A DNA stretch of 64,000 bases. Origin: Fistularia commersonii. Its lineage: Eukaryota; Chordata; Actinopteri; Syngnathiformes; Fistulariidae. Under the pieces are notes generated by a model. It ran no database searches. It saw nothing but the letters and a program-made list of their open reading frames with translations, and was not told the origin of the DNA. The DNA lies in contig JBBMNZ010000018.1 in assembly GCA_037954325.1 (NCBI GenBank), positions 9,376,501 through 9,440,500 of the forward strand, written 5' to 3'. This document shows, piece after piece, positions 1 through 11,349 of the stretch (its first letter is position 1; the number at the start of each line of letters is the position of its first letter). Made by a program: the position numbers and the translations under genes.

Positions 1-624
1 AACCAACATCAACAACAACAAGGAGATTGTGTTGCCTGGGAGACCTCTGCAGAGTGCAGCTGAGGGATCTAGCTGCTTCACTCTGATTTCACATACCTCG
101 GTCTACCTGCTTTCCGCATCTACATTCAACCATGAAGCTTAAACAAGACCATGTTTGTTCCTTAAAAATAACAATTCTTGTAAAGCATTAAATCTGTCAG
201 GACAACCATTTGGCCAGCCATCACCAGTCATTCTCATGTCACTGCGTATAGAATGCTGTTTGTCTCAGCGGCCACAGTCACAATTTACCCGCCGACCCTT
301 ATCTTAATGGACCGATTTGCCATCTCCTTGTTTACGTCTTTAAGCATCTAAAAGGACACAAAAGACTTTCCTGCTCTTTTGCCAGACAAAAAAAGCACAC
401 TGTCTTTAAATATGATAGGGACTTCAATAGTTTGTGTTAAATCTGTTTTTTGAACAGTTTCTTGTCACACTTAATTTTCACTTTCAAAGTTCTTTAGTTT
501 AATCGTATCACAGATGTTAACATACCATTCATTTGGTCTGGCAACTTTCACTTTTGTATTGGCGACGTCTCACTTAACTTGATGGTATCACAAGATGTTG
601 CCTTGGGTGGCACAAGGATCCTTT
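1..624. other. Intergenic, no gene seen
   Basis: No supported coding sequence, RNA gene or clear repeat was recognised here. The sequence is ordinary AT-rich fish intergenic DNA. A degenerate RTE 3' region begins near its right edge. Confidence 0.4.
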
Positions 625-773
625 CTGTATAGACGAGAGACAGTGGTACTGAGAAGGAGACAGGAAGTAGAGCTCGAGGTAGCAGAGATGAAGATGTTGA
701 GGTTCTTTTGTGGGAGTGAGGAGGGCGGGTAGGTCTGGGAATCAGTCCATCAGAGGCACAGCGAATGGTAGAT

Positions 774-1546
774 CAGGTGTGCCCGATACGTCAGTCGCGA
801 TCTACCGGTCGATCGCAACGGTAGTGTGGGTAGATCGCATGGCATTAAAAGGTAGATGTCAGCCTATCGTCCTCACTATGAAATTTGTCACTTGACTGAC
901 CTTTTGACCTTTTCTGACACATGCGTCACTGTGCATGTGCATATACCGGCGCGTTCTAGTAAGCTGGCGAGTTAGCCTCCAATTTATGTCTTCTAAATTT
1001 ATAGGTATAAAAATGAGCGAGGGAGCTGGACCAAGTAAAAAGACTAAAACGTATCACTTCCATACGGAATGGGAGGTGGACTTCTTTTTTACAATCTCAT
1101 TTTCAAAGTACGTTTGCGTCATCTGCCAGTCTGCCATTGCTATATCGAAAAAGGGAAATGTGGAGCCGCATTTTCAAAATGTTCATAAAAACTACGACAC
1201 CGACTTCCCTCCGAAAAGTAAGCTGAGAAGGAGAAAGGTGAAGGAACTAAAATCCCAGCTGTCAGGACAGCAGTCATTTTTCTCACAGCTAACTTCAACT
1301 ATGTTGCGGACTCCATTCAAGTCATCAGAATAAGATATTTATCATAAGGTAGTGTACCATATTATCATAAGGTAGTGTACCACAAGGGTTCATGCAGTTA
1401 TGCAAGATCCACAAACATTTATTGTGTTAAGTATACTCGGTAGATATATCAATAAATATATATTCAGCATTTTTAGTGGTGGTAGATCATTTTCACGTGG
1501 TCGTTTGAAAAGTAGCTCACAAGACGAAAAAGTGTGGGCACCCCTG
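774..1546 (+). mobile_element. Non-autonomous hAT transposon with BED-finger ORF remnant
   Basis: A 773-bp insertion with imperfect terminal inverted repeats: the left end reads CAGGTGTGCCC and the right end reads GGGCACCCCTG. It is flanked by a perfect 8-bp duplication TGGTAGAT at 766-773 and 1547-1554. The duplication has TA at its centre (nnnTAnnn), as is known for the Buster group of hAT elements. Inside is an intact N-terminal part of a ZBED-like hAT transposase (1013-1333), but the catalytic region is missing, so it is an internally deleted derivative. A direct repeat containing TTATCATAAGGTAGTGTACC occurs twice near 1339-1381. Confidence 0.88.
1013..1336 (+). pseudogene. hAT transposase N-terminal fragment (BED-type zinc finger)
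   Basis: The ATG at 1013 opens a reading frame of about 107 residues. It starts MSEGAGPSKKTKTYHFH and contains CVICQSAIAISKKGNVEPHF and a following NVHKNY, that is C-x2-C...H-x4-H spacing of a BED-type DNA-binding finger. This start is preferred over an upstream in-frame ATG at 935 because fish and mammalian ZBED/hAT proteins of this group begin at the equivalent methionine. The frame ends soon after the finger; the dimerisation and RNase H-like catalytic parts of a hAT transposase are absent, so it is a remnant and not a domesticated gene. Confidence 0.75.
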
Positions 1547-1795
1547 TGGTAGATGTTTAGGGGATAAAGTCAGACTGAGATGGGTTGGTGAAGAAATATT
1601 GATGCTGAGGTTGGAGATACCAGGCAGGAGGCTTAGAGGAAGACAGAAGAGAAGATTTGTTGATGGAGTGAAAGAGGACATGAAGTTAGTTTGTGTGAGA
1701 GGGGAGGATGCAGAGGATGGGGTTAGATGGAGGCAGATGATTCGCTGTGGTGACCCCTGAAAGGAGCAGCCAAAATGAAAAGAAAAAGAAGAAGA

Positions 1796-2890
1796 CGAAG
1801 GCAGGAGCTCCTGCAGTGGAAACGGATCAATATATCGGTGAAGTCAGTCGCAACGGAGTATGTTGCCAGTTTAAATAACCCACATGCTTTTCCAACGTGA
1901 CCTTCAAAGTAGTTTTGTGGTAGTTCCTGCAAATGCAGTGAAATTATACTCAGAAAGTCTGAAAGTTGCTGAATAAACAAAGTCTTTGACCACAAACGCA
2001 TCTTTCCTGGGGGAGCTTGGAAAACCACAACACGCAGAAAACAGACGTGGAGGAGATGCTGACAGCGGAAGCCTCAGGCAACGCCAGACCAAATCTACTC
2101 CCCTCATGAGCACCGTCACCGGTGGAAAATGAAGAATGTTATATTTTGGTCGAACTGGTTGAATTCGGAGGAGCGTTCAATGAACTTAGAGTAATATGGG
2201 AAACAGCAGGGTGACGTTTCTGTTGTTTTTCTTTCGCTCAAACCGTGACACTTCTTCCTCTCCTAAATTTATTGGCAGGTGTATTGGGTTTTGAGCTCCT
2301 CATCAGCTATATTTGTATAACTAAAATGCAATGCAAATGTTATTTTTGCAGCCTTTTTTTAGAATCATTTCAAGAATGAAGACGGTCAATGGCATATTAT
2401 TACGGTATTAACACTAAATCACGAATTTGAATGGGAAATGCAATTTGCCCTCCGGAGGTCACTTCAGTGCCATTCTCGCTCCTAATATGATTTATGCTGG
2501 CGCCAGCTCTATGTCATCGCTTATTATGCTGCTCGCACGAGTTTTGTTTTTTGGTTGTTTTTCACTGAGCGTCAAACGCTATTAGGGTGGAAAAAAAAAA
2601 CATTTGAATTTAAACAAATTAGGCTTTCCGGTCAATATCACAGGCTGCCGTCACTTGTACTGGAATGAATTGATGTGTTTCACTTAAATGGAAGGAGCTG
2701 TTCAATTGCCTCCCAATAGCCCAAGGGAACTGTAAATCTATCCCGGCTTTGATTTAGTTATTTGTGAGGTATCCATAATGTAACTAGATAGGAATAAATA
2801 AATAAATGGGACACAAGTGAAAGGAAAATATGTGATTGAGATTAGAAAATTGAAATTAAAAGAATTGGGTAAAATCACCTTGTTGTTTCA
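1796..2890. other. Intergenic, no gene seen
   Basis: No supported gene. Short open frames here show no family resemblance, splice structure or codon bias I recognise. Confidence 0.4.
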
Positions 2891-2894
2891 TAAA

Positions 2895-4985
2895 GTGCAG
2901 TGCGAGCCGGGCGGTGGCCGGAGTGAGGGACCTTGGCAGTCCGACCCTCGGCTGCAGAAGCTGGCTCTTGGGACATGGAATGTCACCTCTCTGGCGGGGG
3001 AAGGAGCCCAAGCTGGTGCATGAGGCTGAGAGATTCCTATTAGATATAGTCGGACTCAACTCGATGCACAGCAGGGGGTCTGGAACCAGGCCTCTTGAGA
3101 GGAGCTGGACCCTTTTTTTTACTCTGGAGTTGCCCCCGGTGAGAGGCACCGGGCAGGTATGGGCGTATTTATTGCCCCCCGATTCAGCACCTGTACATTG
3201 GGGTTCAACCCGGTGGATAAGATGGTAACCTCCCTCCGGCTTTAGGTGGGGGGACGGGTTCTGACTGTTGTTTGTGACTATACACCCAACAACAGTTCAG
3301 TTTATCCACCCTTCTCTGGGTCCCTAGAGGGTTCCAAGAGGGGCTTCTTGAGAGCACTCCTACCAGGGACTCCGTCGTTCTACTTCAAAACTCACGTGGG
3401 CAACAACAGTGCAACTTGGAAGGGCGGGATTGGGAGGTGTCCATATGCGCACTTGGCACCAACACATCTTAGGCCATAGTTCTTTAATCAACTTTGTGGT
3501 TGTGCCGTCGGACTTGCATGTCCTGTACACTTGGGTGAAGAGAGGGGCGGAGCAGTCTACTGATCACCACCTGGTGGTGAGCTGGTTCTGACACTGGGGG
3601 AGGATGCTGGTCGGACCCAGCAGACCAATACGTAGCATGAGTGTCTGCTAGGAATGTCTAGCGGAGTTTTAACTCCCACCTCAGGCAGAGCTACAACCAC
3701 ATCCCGAAGGAAGCAGGGGACACTGAGTACGGAATTGGCGCCGGTGAGGGATGCTGTCAAACTGAAGAAGGAGTACTACCAGTCCTTTCTGGTCTGTGGA
3801 GCTCCAGAGGCAACTAACCGGTACCGCCAGACAAGTGGTAAGTGGCTCTGGTGGTTGCCAAGGCAAAAACTCAAGTAGGGGGGAGTTTGGGGAGACCATG
3901 GAGAACAACTTCTGTAGGGCTTCGAGGAGATTCTGGTCCACCATCCAGCGACTGGTGAGGGGGAAGCAGTGCTCTGTCAACACTGTACAGGGGGAGCAGG
4001 GGGCTGCTGACCTCCTATTTTTGGGTCTGAAGTTGCTGAAGTAGTCAAAAAGCTCTTCAGTAGCGGGGCCCCGGGGGTGATTGAGGTCCGCCCTGGGTTC
4101 CTCAACGCTCTGGATGCTGTAGGGCTGTCCTGGCTGACACGCTTCTGTGCCATTGCGTGGATGTCGGGGACAGTGCTGTAGGACTAGCAGACCAGGGTGG
4201 TGATCCCACTTTTAAAAAAAGGGGATCAGACAGTGGTCTCCAACTTCATGGGGATCACACTCCTCAGCCTTCCTGGTAAGGTCTATTCTGTGGTCTGCCA
4301 GGTGGTTCAACCTCAGATCCTGGTCTGCCAGGTGGTTCAACCTCAGATCCAGGAGGAGCAGTGTGGTTTTCGCCCTGGTCATGGAACAATGGATCAGCTT
4401 TTTACCTTCAGCGGGGTCCTCGAGGGGGCATGGGAGTTTGCCCAACCAGTCTACATGTGTTTTGTGGATCTGGAGAAGGCATTTAACCGTGTCCCACAGG
4501 CCATCCTGTGTGGGGGTGCCCCGGGGGTACAGGGTCCTCGTATGATCGGTGACGGAGCTTGGTCCACATTGCCAGTTGTAAGTTGTACCCGTTTGCAGTG
4601 AGAGTTGGACTCACCCAGGGCTGCCCTCTGTCACCGATAACTTCCATAACCTTTATGGACAGAATTTTTCTAGGTGCAGCGAGGGCGTCATGGGGATCCG
4701 GTTTGGTGGCCGCAGGATCGACTCTCTGCTTTTTGCAGATGATGTGGTTCTGTTGGCTTCATCAGGCCATGATCTCCAGCTCTCACTGGAGCAGTTTGCT
4801 GATGAGTGCGAAGCAGCCAGGATGAGGATCAGCACCTCCAAATCCAAAGCCGTGGTGTTCTATCAGAAACGAGTGGAGTGCCCACTCCGCTTCGGGGAAG
4901 AGGTCCTGCCCCAAGCAGAGGAGTTCAAGTATCTGGGGGTCTTGTTCAAGAGTAAGGGAAGGATGGAGCACCACTCACTACGTGT
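2895..4985 (+). mobile_element. Rex3 non-LTR retrotransposon, degenerate and 3'-truncated
   Basis: This segment spans the apurinic endonuclease and reverse transcriptase regions of Rex3, a teleost LINE of the RTE clade. Visible landmarks in broken frames are LALGTWNVTSL near 2962 (endonuclease start), FVVVPSDL near 3500 and a STDHHLVVSW motif near 3560. In the RT part QEEQCGFRPGHGTMDQL (about 4350), CFVDLEKAFNRV (4460), LTQGCPLSP (4610), LLFADDVVL (about 4729; the FADD catalytic box) and FKYLGVLF (4926) can be read. The stretches near 4186 and 4610 resemble the primer sites classically used to amplify Rex3. Several frameshifts and an exact 30-bp tandem duplication make it inactive. The 3' end after the RT domain is missing. 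Confidence 0.88.
4291..4350. repeat. Exact 30-bp tandem duplication inside Rex3
   Basis: Bases 4291-4320 and 4321-4350 are identical 30-mers beginning TGGTCTGCCAGGTGG. The duplication adds ten codons in frame to the RT region, so it is a copy-specific event and not a family feature. Confidence 0.9.
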
Positions 4986-5032
4986 CAACAGATGGCAACT
5001 GATGGAAATATAACCTTAAAAACCCTAACACT

Positions 5033-7264
5033 TTCTGTCCATGGTACATGGGTCATACTCAAGAATTGATTTGATTTGCATTTCAAAACAAAGCTTATAT
5101 AAAGTCAGAGAATGTGTTATTGAACCTGGTACCCTATCTGATCATGGTACTGTATATATGAAATTAAATTTAGGCTTTGGTTGGCACTTCAAATACTGGA
5201 GACTAAATATTTCATTGTTGACAGATCCAAATATAAAGGACAACATAAAAAAAACAATTGATGAATACTTCAAAATTAATGATAATGGATCAGTATCCCC
5301 CTCGACTCTTTGGGAGGGGGCAAAGGTGGTGCTGAGAGGGAAATGTATTGAAATTGCGGTTAGATTAAACAGACAGAGAATGGAGAAGGAAAAAACAGCT
5401 GGAAAGTGACATAAAAAGACTAGTACATGAACATAAAATGACAAGGGACAAAAATGTCTTTAAACAAATACAAGAAAGTAAAACCTCCTTGGATGAACTT
5501 CTCACACAAAAAGCAGAGGGAGCACTTCGATACACAAGCCAAAGGTACTATGAAAAGGGAAATCGGGAAAGCCGGCTACTTGCCTCTCAACAGAGGAAAC
5601 AACAATCAAGCCGTATTGTCCCTAAGATAAAACACCCCTCCTCTCTGACCGAGGTCTCCCACCCAGAGGAGATAGCTGAGGCATTCCAAATTTACTATAA
5701 AAATCTTTATGATACATCAGGGGGAACACAAGACAAAAGGAAATTAGAAGATATATTCAAAAATCTTAATTTAAGAAAACTCTCTGCATCTGAGGCGGAC
5801 GAATTAATAGCTCCTATCCGAGAAAACGAGATACAAGACGTTATTAAATCATTAAAAAACAACAAATCCCCTGGCACAGATGGTCTACCAGGTGAATTTT
5901 ATAAGGCCTTTGGAGAGGAGCTCGTGCCAAAACTTTGCCAGATCTTTAATTATGCCTTACAGGAAAATGACCCGCCTAATAGCTGGTCTGAGGCAGTAAT
6001 AACGGTTATACACAAAGAGGGGAAAGATCCATTAGATTGTGTTGCCTATAGGCTGATCAGTTTGTTGGGGAATGACGTAAAGATTATTAGTGTCATATTA
6101 GCAAATAGAATGCAGAAGTACTTAGGTAAATTGATTAATCCAGACCAGACCGGTTGCATACCAGGTCGACAAGGAGCAAATAATATTAGAAGAGCATTAA
6201 ATGTACAATCAGTGGCAAGACATTCAGTTCACCCGTCAATGCTTCTTATGCTTCTTATTTGAAGGAAGAACTCTAAGGGCTTTTTCACAACTTCAGGCAA
6301 AGTACGACATTGACTCTAAGGATTTATTTAGATATTTTCAAATTCGACATTATTTGATGACACACAAAGAATGGGACAATATTAAAGAAGCTTCAACTAA
6401 TTTTGAACAATATTGGATTGAGATAGTTGAGAACAAAATGAACATTAAAAATACAATATCAGATATATATGGCAGGATACGTATGGACACTTAAGTAGAT
6501 GTGAAAGCTAAATGGGAACTGGAATCTAATGCCGTGATTGCTGATGGAGAATGGGAGAGTTCTTGGTTGCCCTGGCAAAAATGTTTAAGCAGCCCAACAT
6601 GGAGGGAGTTCAGCTGGAAGTTAAGAATAAGGTATTTTAAAACTCCCTTGATAATAGCTTCTTATGATAATAACTGTTCTCCCCTGTGTTGGAGGGGCTG
6701 TGGCATAATGGGGGACTTTTCCCACATTTTTTGGGACTGCCCTAAACTGATGAAATTCTGGGAAGAGGTAAAAAAACAAATAAGTGAGATTCTAAAATTA
6801 AACAGACCAATTGATCCACAGCAATTTATTATGGGTACAGCATCAACAAGCGATTTAAGGAAAAACCAGGTGTTTTCGCTTAGAGTACTTCTATTAATTG
6901 CACATAAAATGATCACAGTAAACTGGCTCAAACCCCACCCACCTACCCTGGACCAGCGGCATCAGAGGCTTAAGGATGTAAACTGCATGGAACGCATAAC
7001 AGCAAACTTACGACTTCAGACAGACCTATATCTTGACAAATGGGCACCCATTAAAAAATATTTGGAGAGTTGAAGATATTCTCTCTATTTGACTGAGTTG
7101 GATGTTTTTTTTTTTTTTTTATTTTATTTTTCACATGCTAGTGAGGAAATAAGTGACCTCTAAAGAATATAGTATAATGTGTATCTTGTTATGAGGTTTT
7201 GTAAGAATGTGTGTGACTCTGTTAAGGAACCTATTCTAATAAATGTTCAAAAAAAAAAAAAAAA
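5033..7264 (+). mobile_element. L1-clade LINE, 5'-truncated and internally deleted, with poly(A) and TSD
   Basis: A complete insertion event is visible. The 15-bp target-site duplication AAAAACCCTAACACT lies at 5018-5032 and again at 7260-7274. The insert ends with AATAAA (7238-7243) and an A tract (7249-7264). It starts within the end of the endonuclease domain (YSRIDLICIS, SDHGTVYMKL), continues through a linker and the early RT domain (LKNNKSPGTDGLPGEFYKAF near 5850; TVIHKEGKDPLDC near 6010; INPDQTGCIPGRQGANN near 6140) and then jumps near 6225-6250 to the C-terminal region. The RT palm with the FADD box is therefore absent. A zinc-knuckle-like C-x3-C-x8-H-x4-C near 6680-6740 (CWRGCG...HIFWDC) is retained. 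Frameshifts and an in-frame stop at 6492 confirm it is dead. Confidence 0.9.
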
Positions 7265-7274
7265 CCCTAACACT

Positions 7275-7800
7275 GGCCAATGACGACAGTAATACTATTC
7301 CCAGTGGAAAAGGTTTGATTTAATATTTACTCTTGCATGTGGCACAGTCACATGGGATAATCGCTGCTTGTTTTTATTCAAATGTGCCCAAATCTTCCCT
7401 TGGTTGACAGAGAGAAGAGAAAAATGAAAGAGCGCCGGCTGGCATGCGGAGAGTGAACGAGGAAAGACATTTACCCCGGTTGTAAGAAAAAACCTGCAGG
7501 AGGTGAAATGGATTAGTGTAGACGTTTTTCCATGCTCTGAAACATAAAGCCTCACAAAGCGGAACCAGAAATACTATTAAAAACCTCAATGGATTGTTTC
7601 TGCCCCAGCCTTGGTATCTTCCTAAATTTCAAGGTGTTGGAAAGACACATGAAGACGTGTGTAGAAAATAAAAAAACACATTCAAAAAGCCCGGCAAGAC
7701 CCATCACTGAATTGCAGATTCACAGGGGACTGGTACCACATGACATCTCTTGGGCTGACCTCAACTTTGCAATGATATGATCAGTATTTTGCAGTAAACA
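7275..7800. other. No gene seen
   Basis: Intergenic sequence between the L1 insertion and the next repeat; nothing recognisable. Confidence 0.35.
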
Positions 7801-7804
7801 GTCT

Positions 7805-7925
7805 CCATTTATAGAGTACTTTCACACCTTGTGGTTTCTAAGCAATTTACACTAAACAGCATTGACCTTTTCACACATCAATGGCAGCAGAGCTGTACCT
7901 CTATGGATATAACTCCGCCCGCCAC
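7805..7925 (+). repeat. Interspersed repeat, family with 'TATAGAG(T/C)..TTTCAC' start (fragment)
   Basis: Shares the motif run 'tttatagagtactttcacaccttgtgg' and 'gcagagctg' with copies at 27620, 31955 and 32530, so it belongs to the same dispersed family. Only the first part is present; an RTE fragment follows directly. Confidence 0.6.
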
Positions 7926-7929
7926 CTGC

Positions 7930-8295
7930 TCTCAAGAGAAATCACAACGTCATCTGCAAAGATCATTGTCCATGGAGTTTCCTGTCTTACTTCATTTATC
8001 AGCTTATCCATCACCACCGCAAAATGTAGGGGCTCAGAGCTGATCTCTGGTGAACTCAAACCTCCATCTTGAACTCCTCTGTCCCATCTACATCGTATCT
8101 CCATGCCTGCTTCCAACTTCCTCATCCAATACCACACTTCTTCTCTTGGCATCATGTCGTATGCTTTTTCTATATTTGCAAAGGCACAATGTAGCTCCCA
8201 CTGACCTTCTATGTTCTTCTCTGTCGACATAGTTCAAGCAAAAACTGCATCCCTGGTGCTCTTTCTTGGCACAAAACCAGAGTGCTACTCACAAG
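7930..8295 (-). mobile_element. RTE-clade LINE fragment (RT domain)
   Basis: On the minus strand this reads part of the RTE reverse transcriptase: LHCAFANIEKAYDMMPREEV near 8150-8205, corresponding to the FVDLEKAYDRV region of other copies, and MIFADDVVI near 7960 (FADD box). The fragment lacks both ends of the element and contains frameshifts and a deletion between the two motifs. Confidence 0.82.
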
Positions 8296-8299
8296 TGCT

Positions 8300-9355
8300 C
8301 ACTTCCGCCCGAAGTTAAGTTTACACAACTTTTTCCCATAACTTCACTGTGTGGCTCAATTTATTCCTCTTAAGGTACCACAATTCTGAACATCTCCCTT
8401 TTTCTTGAAAATCAGTATTAGCAAATTTCTCCTCAATTTCTCAGGCGAATTCCTTCTACACACCCAATGTTACATTTGTATGCAACTGCACCGATGCCAT
8501 GTCTAAATTAAGAGTAAAAGTTGGGGAAAAGAGAGGAATATACTGTCAATATAGTTTTAGACTCGCTTGTCAACTTCTCTGTTTTGCTATTAACTCAATG
8601 TGCGTAATTTTCTCTGCATCTGTTACCGTACATCTTTGTCCTTGAACAGAAACAATCTGTTTTCAAAAGTTACAGAGAACATAAATCAAACTGATGAGGT
8701 TATTAACAGAAAAATTCCGTCCTCTCCTCCTTCCTGTGTTTGGAGAGCACAACATTGATTTCTTTTTTTCTCTAAAAGAAGTTACAAGGTAGATGAAGTG
8801 TGGGCGGTTCTTCCTCCAGAGCCCGCAGTAGGTTTTATCATATAGTCTTGTAAACTATCCTTCATCCTCCATCCTTCTGAGATCCCAATAAATGATAAAT
8901 CAGAAGCCCACTCTCAAGCATAGATGGAGAGGAAGATACACTGCACACCTTGATACAAGAAAGAAGATACTCTTTGAGTACTAAATATTTCCCTTTCATT
9001 TTCCCCAGGTTGCTCTTCAGTGAGTTGCAGACACAGATTTTACAACTAGAAAAGAACACCGGACACTAAGTTATGAGAAATGTATGCCGACTTTGATTCA
9101 AGATGCTGATCTCACGAATGTGGGATTTCAAATTAAGACATCTGAAACGGCACTTGGTAACTTCTTTCAAATCTCTGTTGCACAAGAATCTTGATGTGAC
9201 AAATGGTGAGTCCTTAAAAGAAAAGAAAATTTCTAATTGTACTTGTTCTGTGCTGATTTGAATTTGTTCAATATTCACACTCACGTATACACGTGCACGT
9301 ACACACACAGAAACATACACATGAATACATATGTACAGTATATATATGTATATAT
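8300..9355. other. No gene seen
   Basis: Intergenic sequence without supported genes. A short CA-rich and TATA-rich stretch lies at 9280-9360, just left of the Tc1-like MITE. Confidence 0.35.
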
Positions 9356-9358
9356 GTA

Positions 9359-9718
9359 TACTGATCAAAGAAATAAAGGGAACACTTAAACAACTAACTG
9401 TAACTTCAAGTCAATCACACTTTTGTGAACACAAACTGTGCACTTGGGAAGCAACACTGATTCATTTTGACTTGTTTTAAGGACATTACATCAAAGTTGG
9501 ATTAACCTGTAGTGTGTTTTTCCACATTAGTTTTGAGTGTGACCCCAACTCCAGACCTGCATGGGTTAATAAATTTGATTTCCATTGATAATTACTGTGT
9601 GATTTTGTTGTCAGCACATTTAGCTATGTATAGAACAAAGTATTTAATGAGAATATTTCACTCATTCAGATCTAAGATGTGGTATTTATTGTTCCTTTTA
9701 TTTTTTTTGAGCAGTGTA
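9359..9718. mobile_element. Tc1-like MITE
   Basis: About 360 bp with terminal inverted repeats: left TACTGATCAAAGAAATAAAG, right end the complement of TACACTGCTCAAAAAAAATA. It sits between TA dinucleotides, as expected for Tc1/mariner integration. No transposase is encoded. This terminus is a familiar type in fish genomes. Confidence 0.75.
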
Positions 9719-9759
9719 TATCCAGCATATATATGTATTTTATTGTATTTCTTATTCTC

Positions 9760-9862
9760 CCTCCTTCCTACTATTATCTATTACTGTTATGTTTTTGCTT
9801 GAAACTCTGGCACAACAATTTCCTTTGGGATAAATAAAGTTGTTCTCATCTCATCTCATATA
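9760..9862 (+). repeat. LINE/SINE 3' tail with TCTCA microsatellite
   Basis: The stretch 'caatttcctttgggataaataaagttgttctcatctcatctcat' is the typical 3' end of several fish non-LTR elements, ending in a short tandem repeat. The body of the element is not recognisable. Confidence 0.55.
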
Positions 9863-9880
9863 TATTTTTTCAGTTTTTTA

Positions 9881-10133
9881 TACAGGACTGTCTCAGAAAA
9901 TTAGAATATCGTGATAAAGTTCTTTATCTTCTGTAATGCAATCAAAAAAACAAAAATTACTTTTTCATGATAGTCTAATATTTTGAGATAGGATTTTTGA
10001 GTTTTTTGAAGGTGTAAGCCATAATCAGCAGTATTAAAATAATAAAAGGCTTGCAATATTTCAGTTGATTTGTTATGAATCCAGACGGTATGACATTTTT
10101 GTTTTTGGTTTCTAATTTTCTGACAGTCCTGTA
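9881..10133. mobile_element. Palindromic Tc1-like MITE
   Basis: A 253-bp element whose ends, TACAGGACTGTCTCAGAAAA and the complement of TACAGGACTGTCAGAAAATT, are near-perfect inverted repeats next to TA. It encodes nothing. The long imperfect palindrome could fold into a hairpin RNA if transcribed. Confidence 0.8.
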
Positions 10134-10224
10134 CATATATTTGTTTAGATACACACAAAATAAATGCACACACCTTACACCATATGTAAATACCATACAT
10201 TTTCTGTGTTGATATGTTTGTCCA

Positions 10225-10330
10225 TCTATTGGGCACCTGCTTCTCAGTCGGTAGACCGTGCATCCTTCCAATTGGAGGGTTGGTGTTTTAATCCCCAACT
10301 CCAACTTTTTGCATACTGAAGAGCCATCAT
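10225..10330 (+). repeat. tRNA-like SINE fragment (tentative)
   Basis: Contains an A-box-like 'cagtcggtagaccgtgcatcc' and a B-box-like stretch about 30 bp later, as in the head of tRNA-derived fish SINEs. It is degenerate and could be chance similarity. Confidence 0.35.
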
Positions 10331-10444
10331 TCAGCATGACATTCCTCAAACCATTACCATTGTAAATTCACATGTAAATATGTAACCATGGCAGGTGCAC
10401 CGTCAGTAATAATCCCAGCGATTTTATTCCATTGTAGTTGCATG

Positions 10445-11075
10445 TCATCTACGGTGGAACAAACAGAAGCTCACTCTCTCTTTCCCTTGATCAAGCAGAT
10501 CAAGGGAGTTCCCTGCAGGAGTGCTCTCTAGCACTCTCTCCAAGGGGTCAAGAAAGGGTCGATACTCAGCTGTTTGGTGCATAGACATAAACAACAATCC
10601 GAACCAATCCCCCTCCATCCAACGACAAAGTACATGCACTGAGCTGGGGGGGCAATAAGAATGCAATAAGAATGCCCAAACCACCTCTCACTGTGGGCAA
10701 CTCTAGAGTGAAAAAGACTCAAACCTCGCTCAAGTAGACCAGTTCCAGAGCCCAAGCTGCGCATCAAGGTGAGTCCGGCTATATTGGGTCACAACCTCTC
10801 GGCCTCACACACAATCTCAGGCTCCTTCCCCACGAGAGAGGTGACAGTCCAAGTTCCAAGAGCCAGATTTTTCAGCCGAGGATTGGACCGCCAAGGTCCC
10901 TGCCTTTGGCCACGACCCAGCTCACACTGGACCTGACCCCCTGTCCCTCCTATGGGTAGTAACCTCATTAGAAGGAGGACCCATGTTGATTTCCAGGCTG
11001 TGCCTGGCTGGGGCCCATGGGTACAGGCCAGGCACTCGCCAACAAGTCCATCCTCCAGGCCTGGCTGCGGGGGGA
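10445..11075 (-). mobile_element. Rex3 5' fragment (endonuclease region)
   Basis: On the minus strand the Rex3 endonuclease start is readable: NLALGTWTVTSLVGKEPEIV near 10880-10820, followed by a short run resembling LLERGLSLFHS near 10730 and VLESTPAGNSLDLL near 10525. It matches the 5' part of the copy at 2895-4985 but in the opposite orientation. Indels between the motifs show it is inactive. Confidence 0.8.
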
Positions 11076-11164
11076 GCAAACATACAAACATGTATGAATT
11101 TACATAAAAATATTTTGAGTAAATTGATTCGATTTGATTCCGTCTCACAGCAAGAGTGACAAGT

Positions 11165-11345
11165 TAGATTCTGACAAGGGGGCATAGAGCTTGTATGTTC
11201 TCCCAGTGTCTGCATCAGTATACTCCAGGTTCTCCAATTTCCTTCCACAGTTCAAATAGATGCTGCAGGGTCACTGGAGACCCTAAATTACTCACATGTG
11301 TGACTGACAGAGTGAATGGTTGTATGTCTCTAAATGTGGTCCATG
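11165..11345 (-). repeat. Interspersed repeat, 'GGGTCRCTGG..AAACCCA' family
   Basis: Contains the pattern 'ctgcagggtcactggagaccctaaatt...tgaatggttgtatgtctc', shared in either orientation with copies at 14060, 19185, 22975, 39470 and elsewhere. The family is a common teleost interspersed repeat; I do not assign a class. Confidence 0.55.
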
Positions 11346-11349
11346 ATTT

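Larger units (their letters stand above)
625..1795 (+). mobile_element. RTE-clade LINE 3' fragment, split by a hAT element
   Basis: Two pieces (about 625-773 and 1547-1795) match the same 3' region of the RTE-like LINE seen almost complete at 36.3-39.4 kb: the segment encoding the C-terminal end of the reverse transcriptase polyprotein, then the ending 'gattcgctgtggtgacccctga' type motif followed by an A/G-rich tail. The two pieces become continuous when the hAT insertion 774-1546 and one copy of its 8-bp duplication are removed. The copy is 5'-truncated and carries many substitutions, so it is inactive. Confidence 0.8.
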
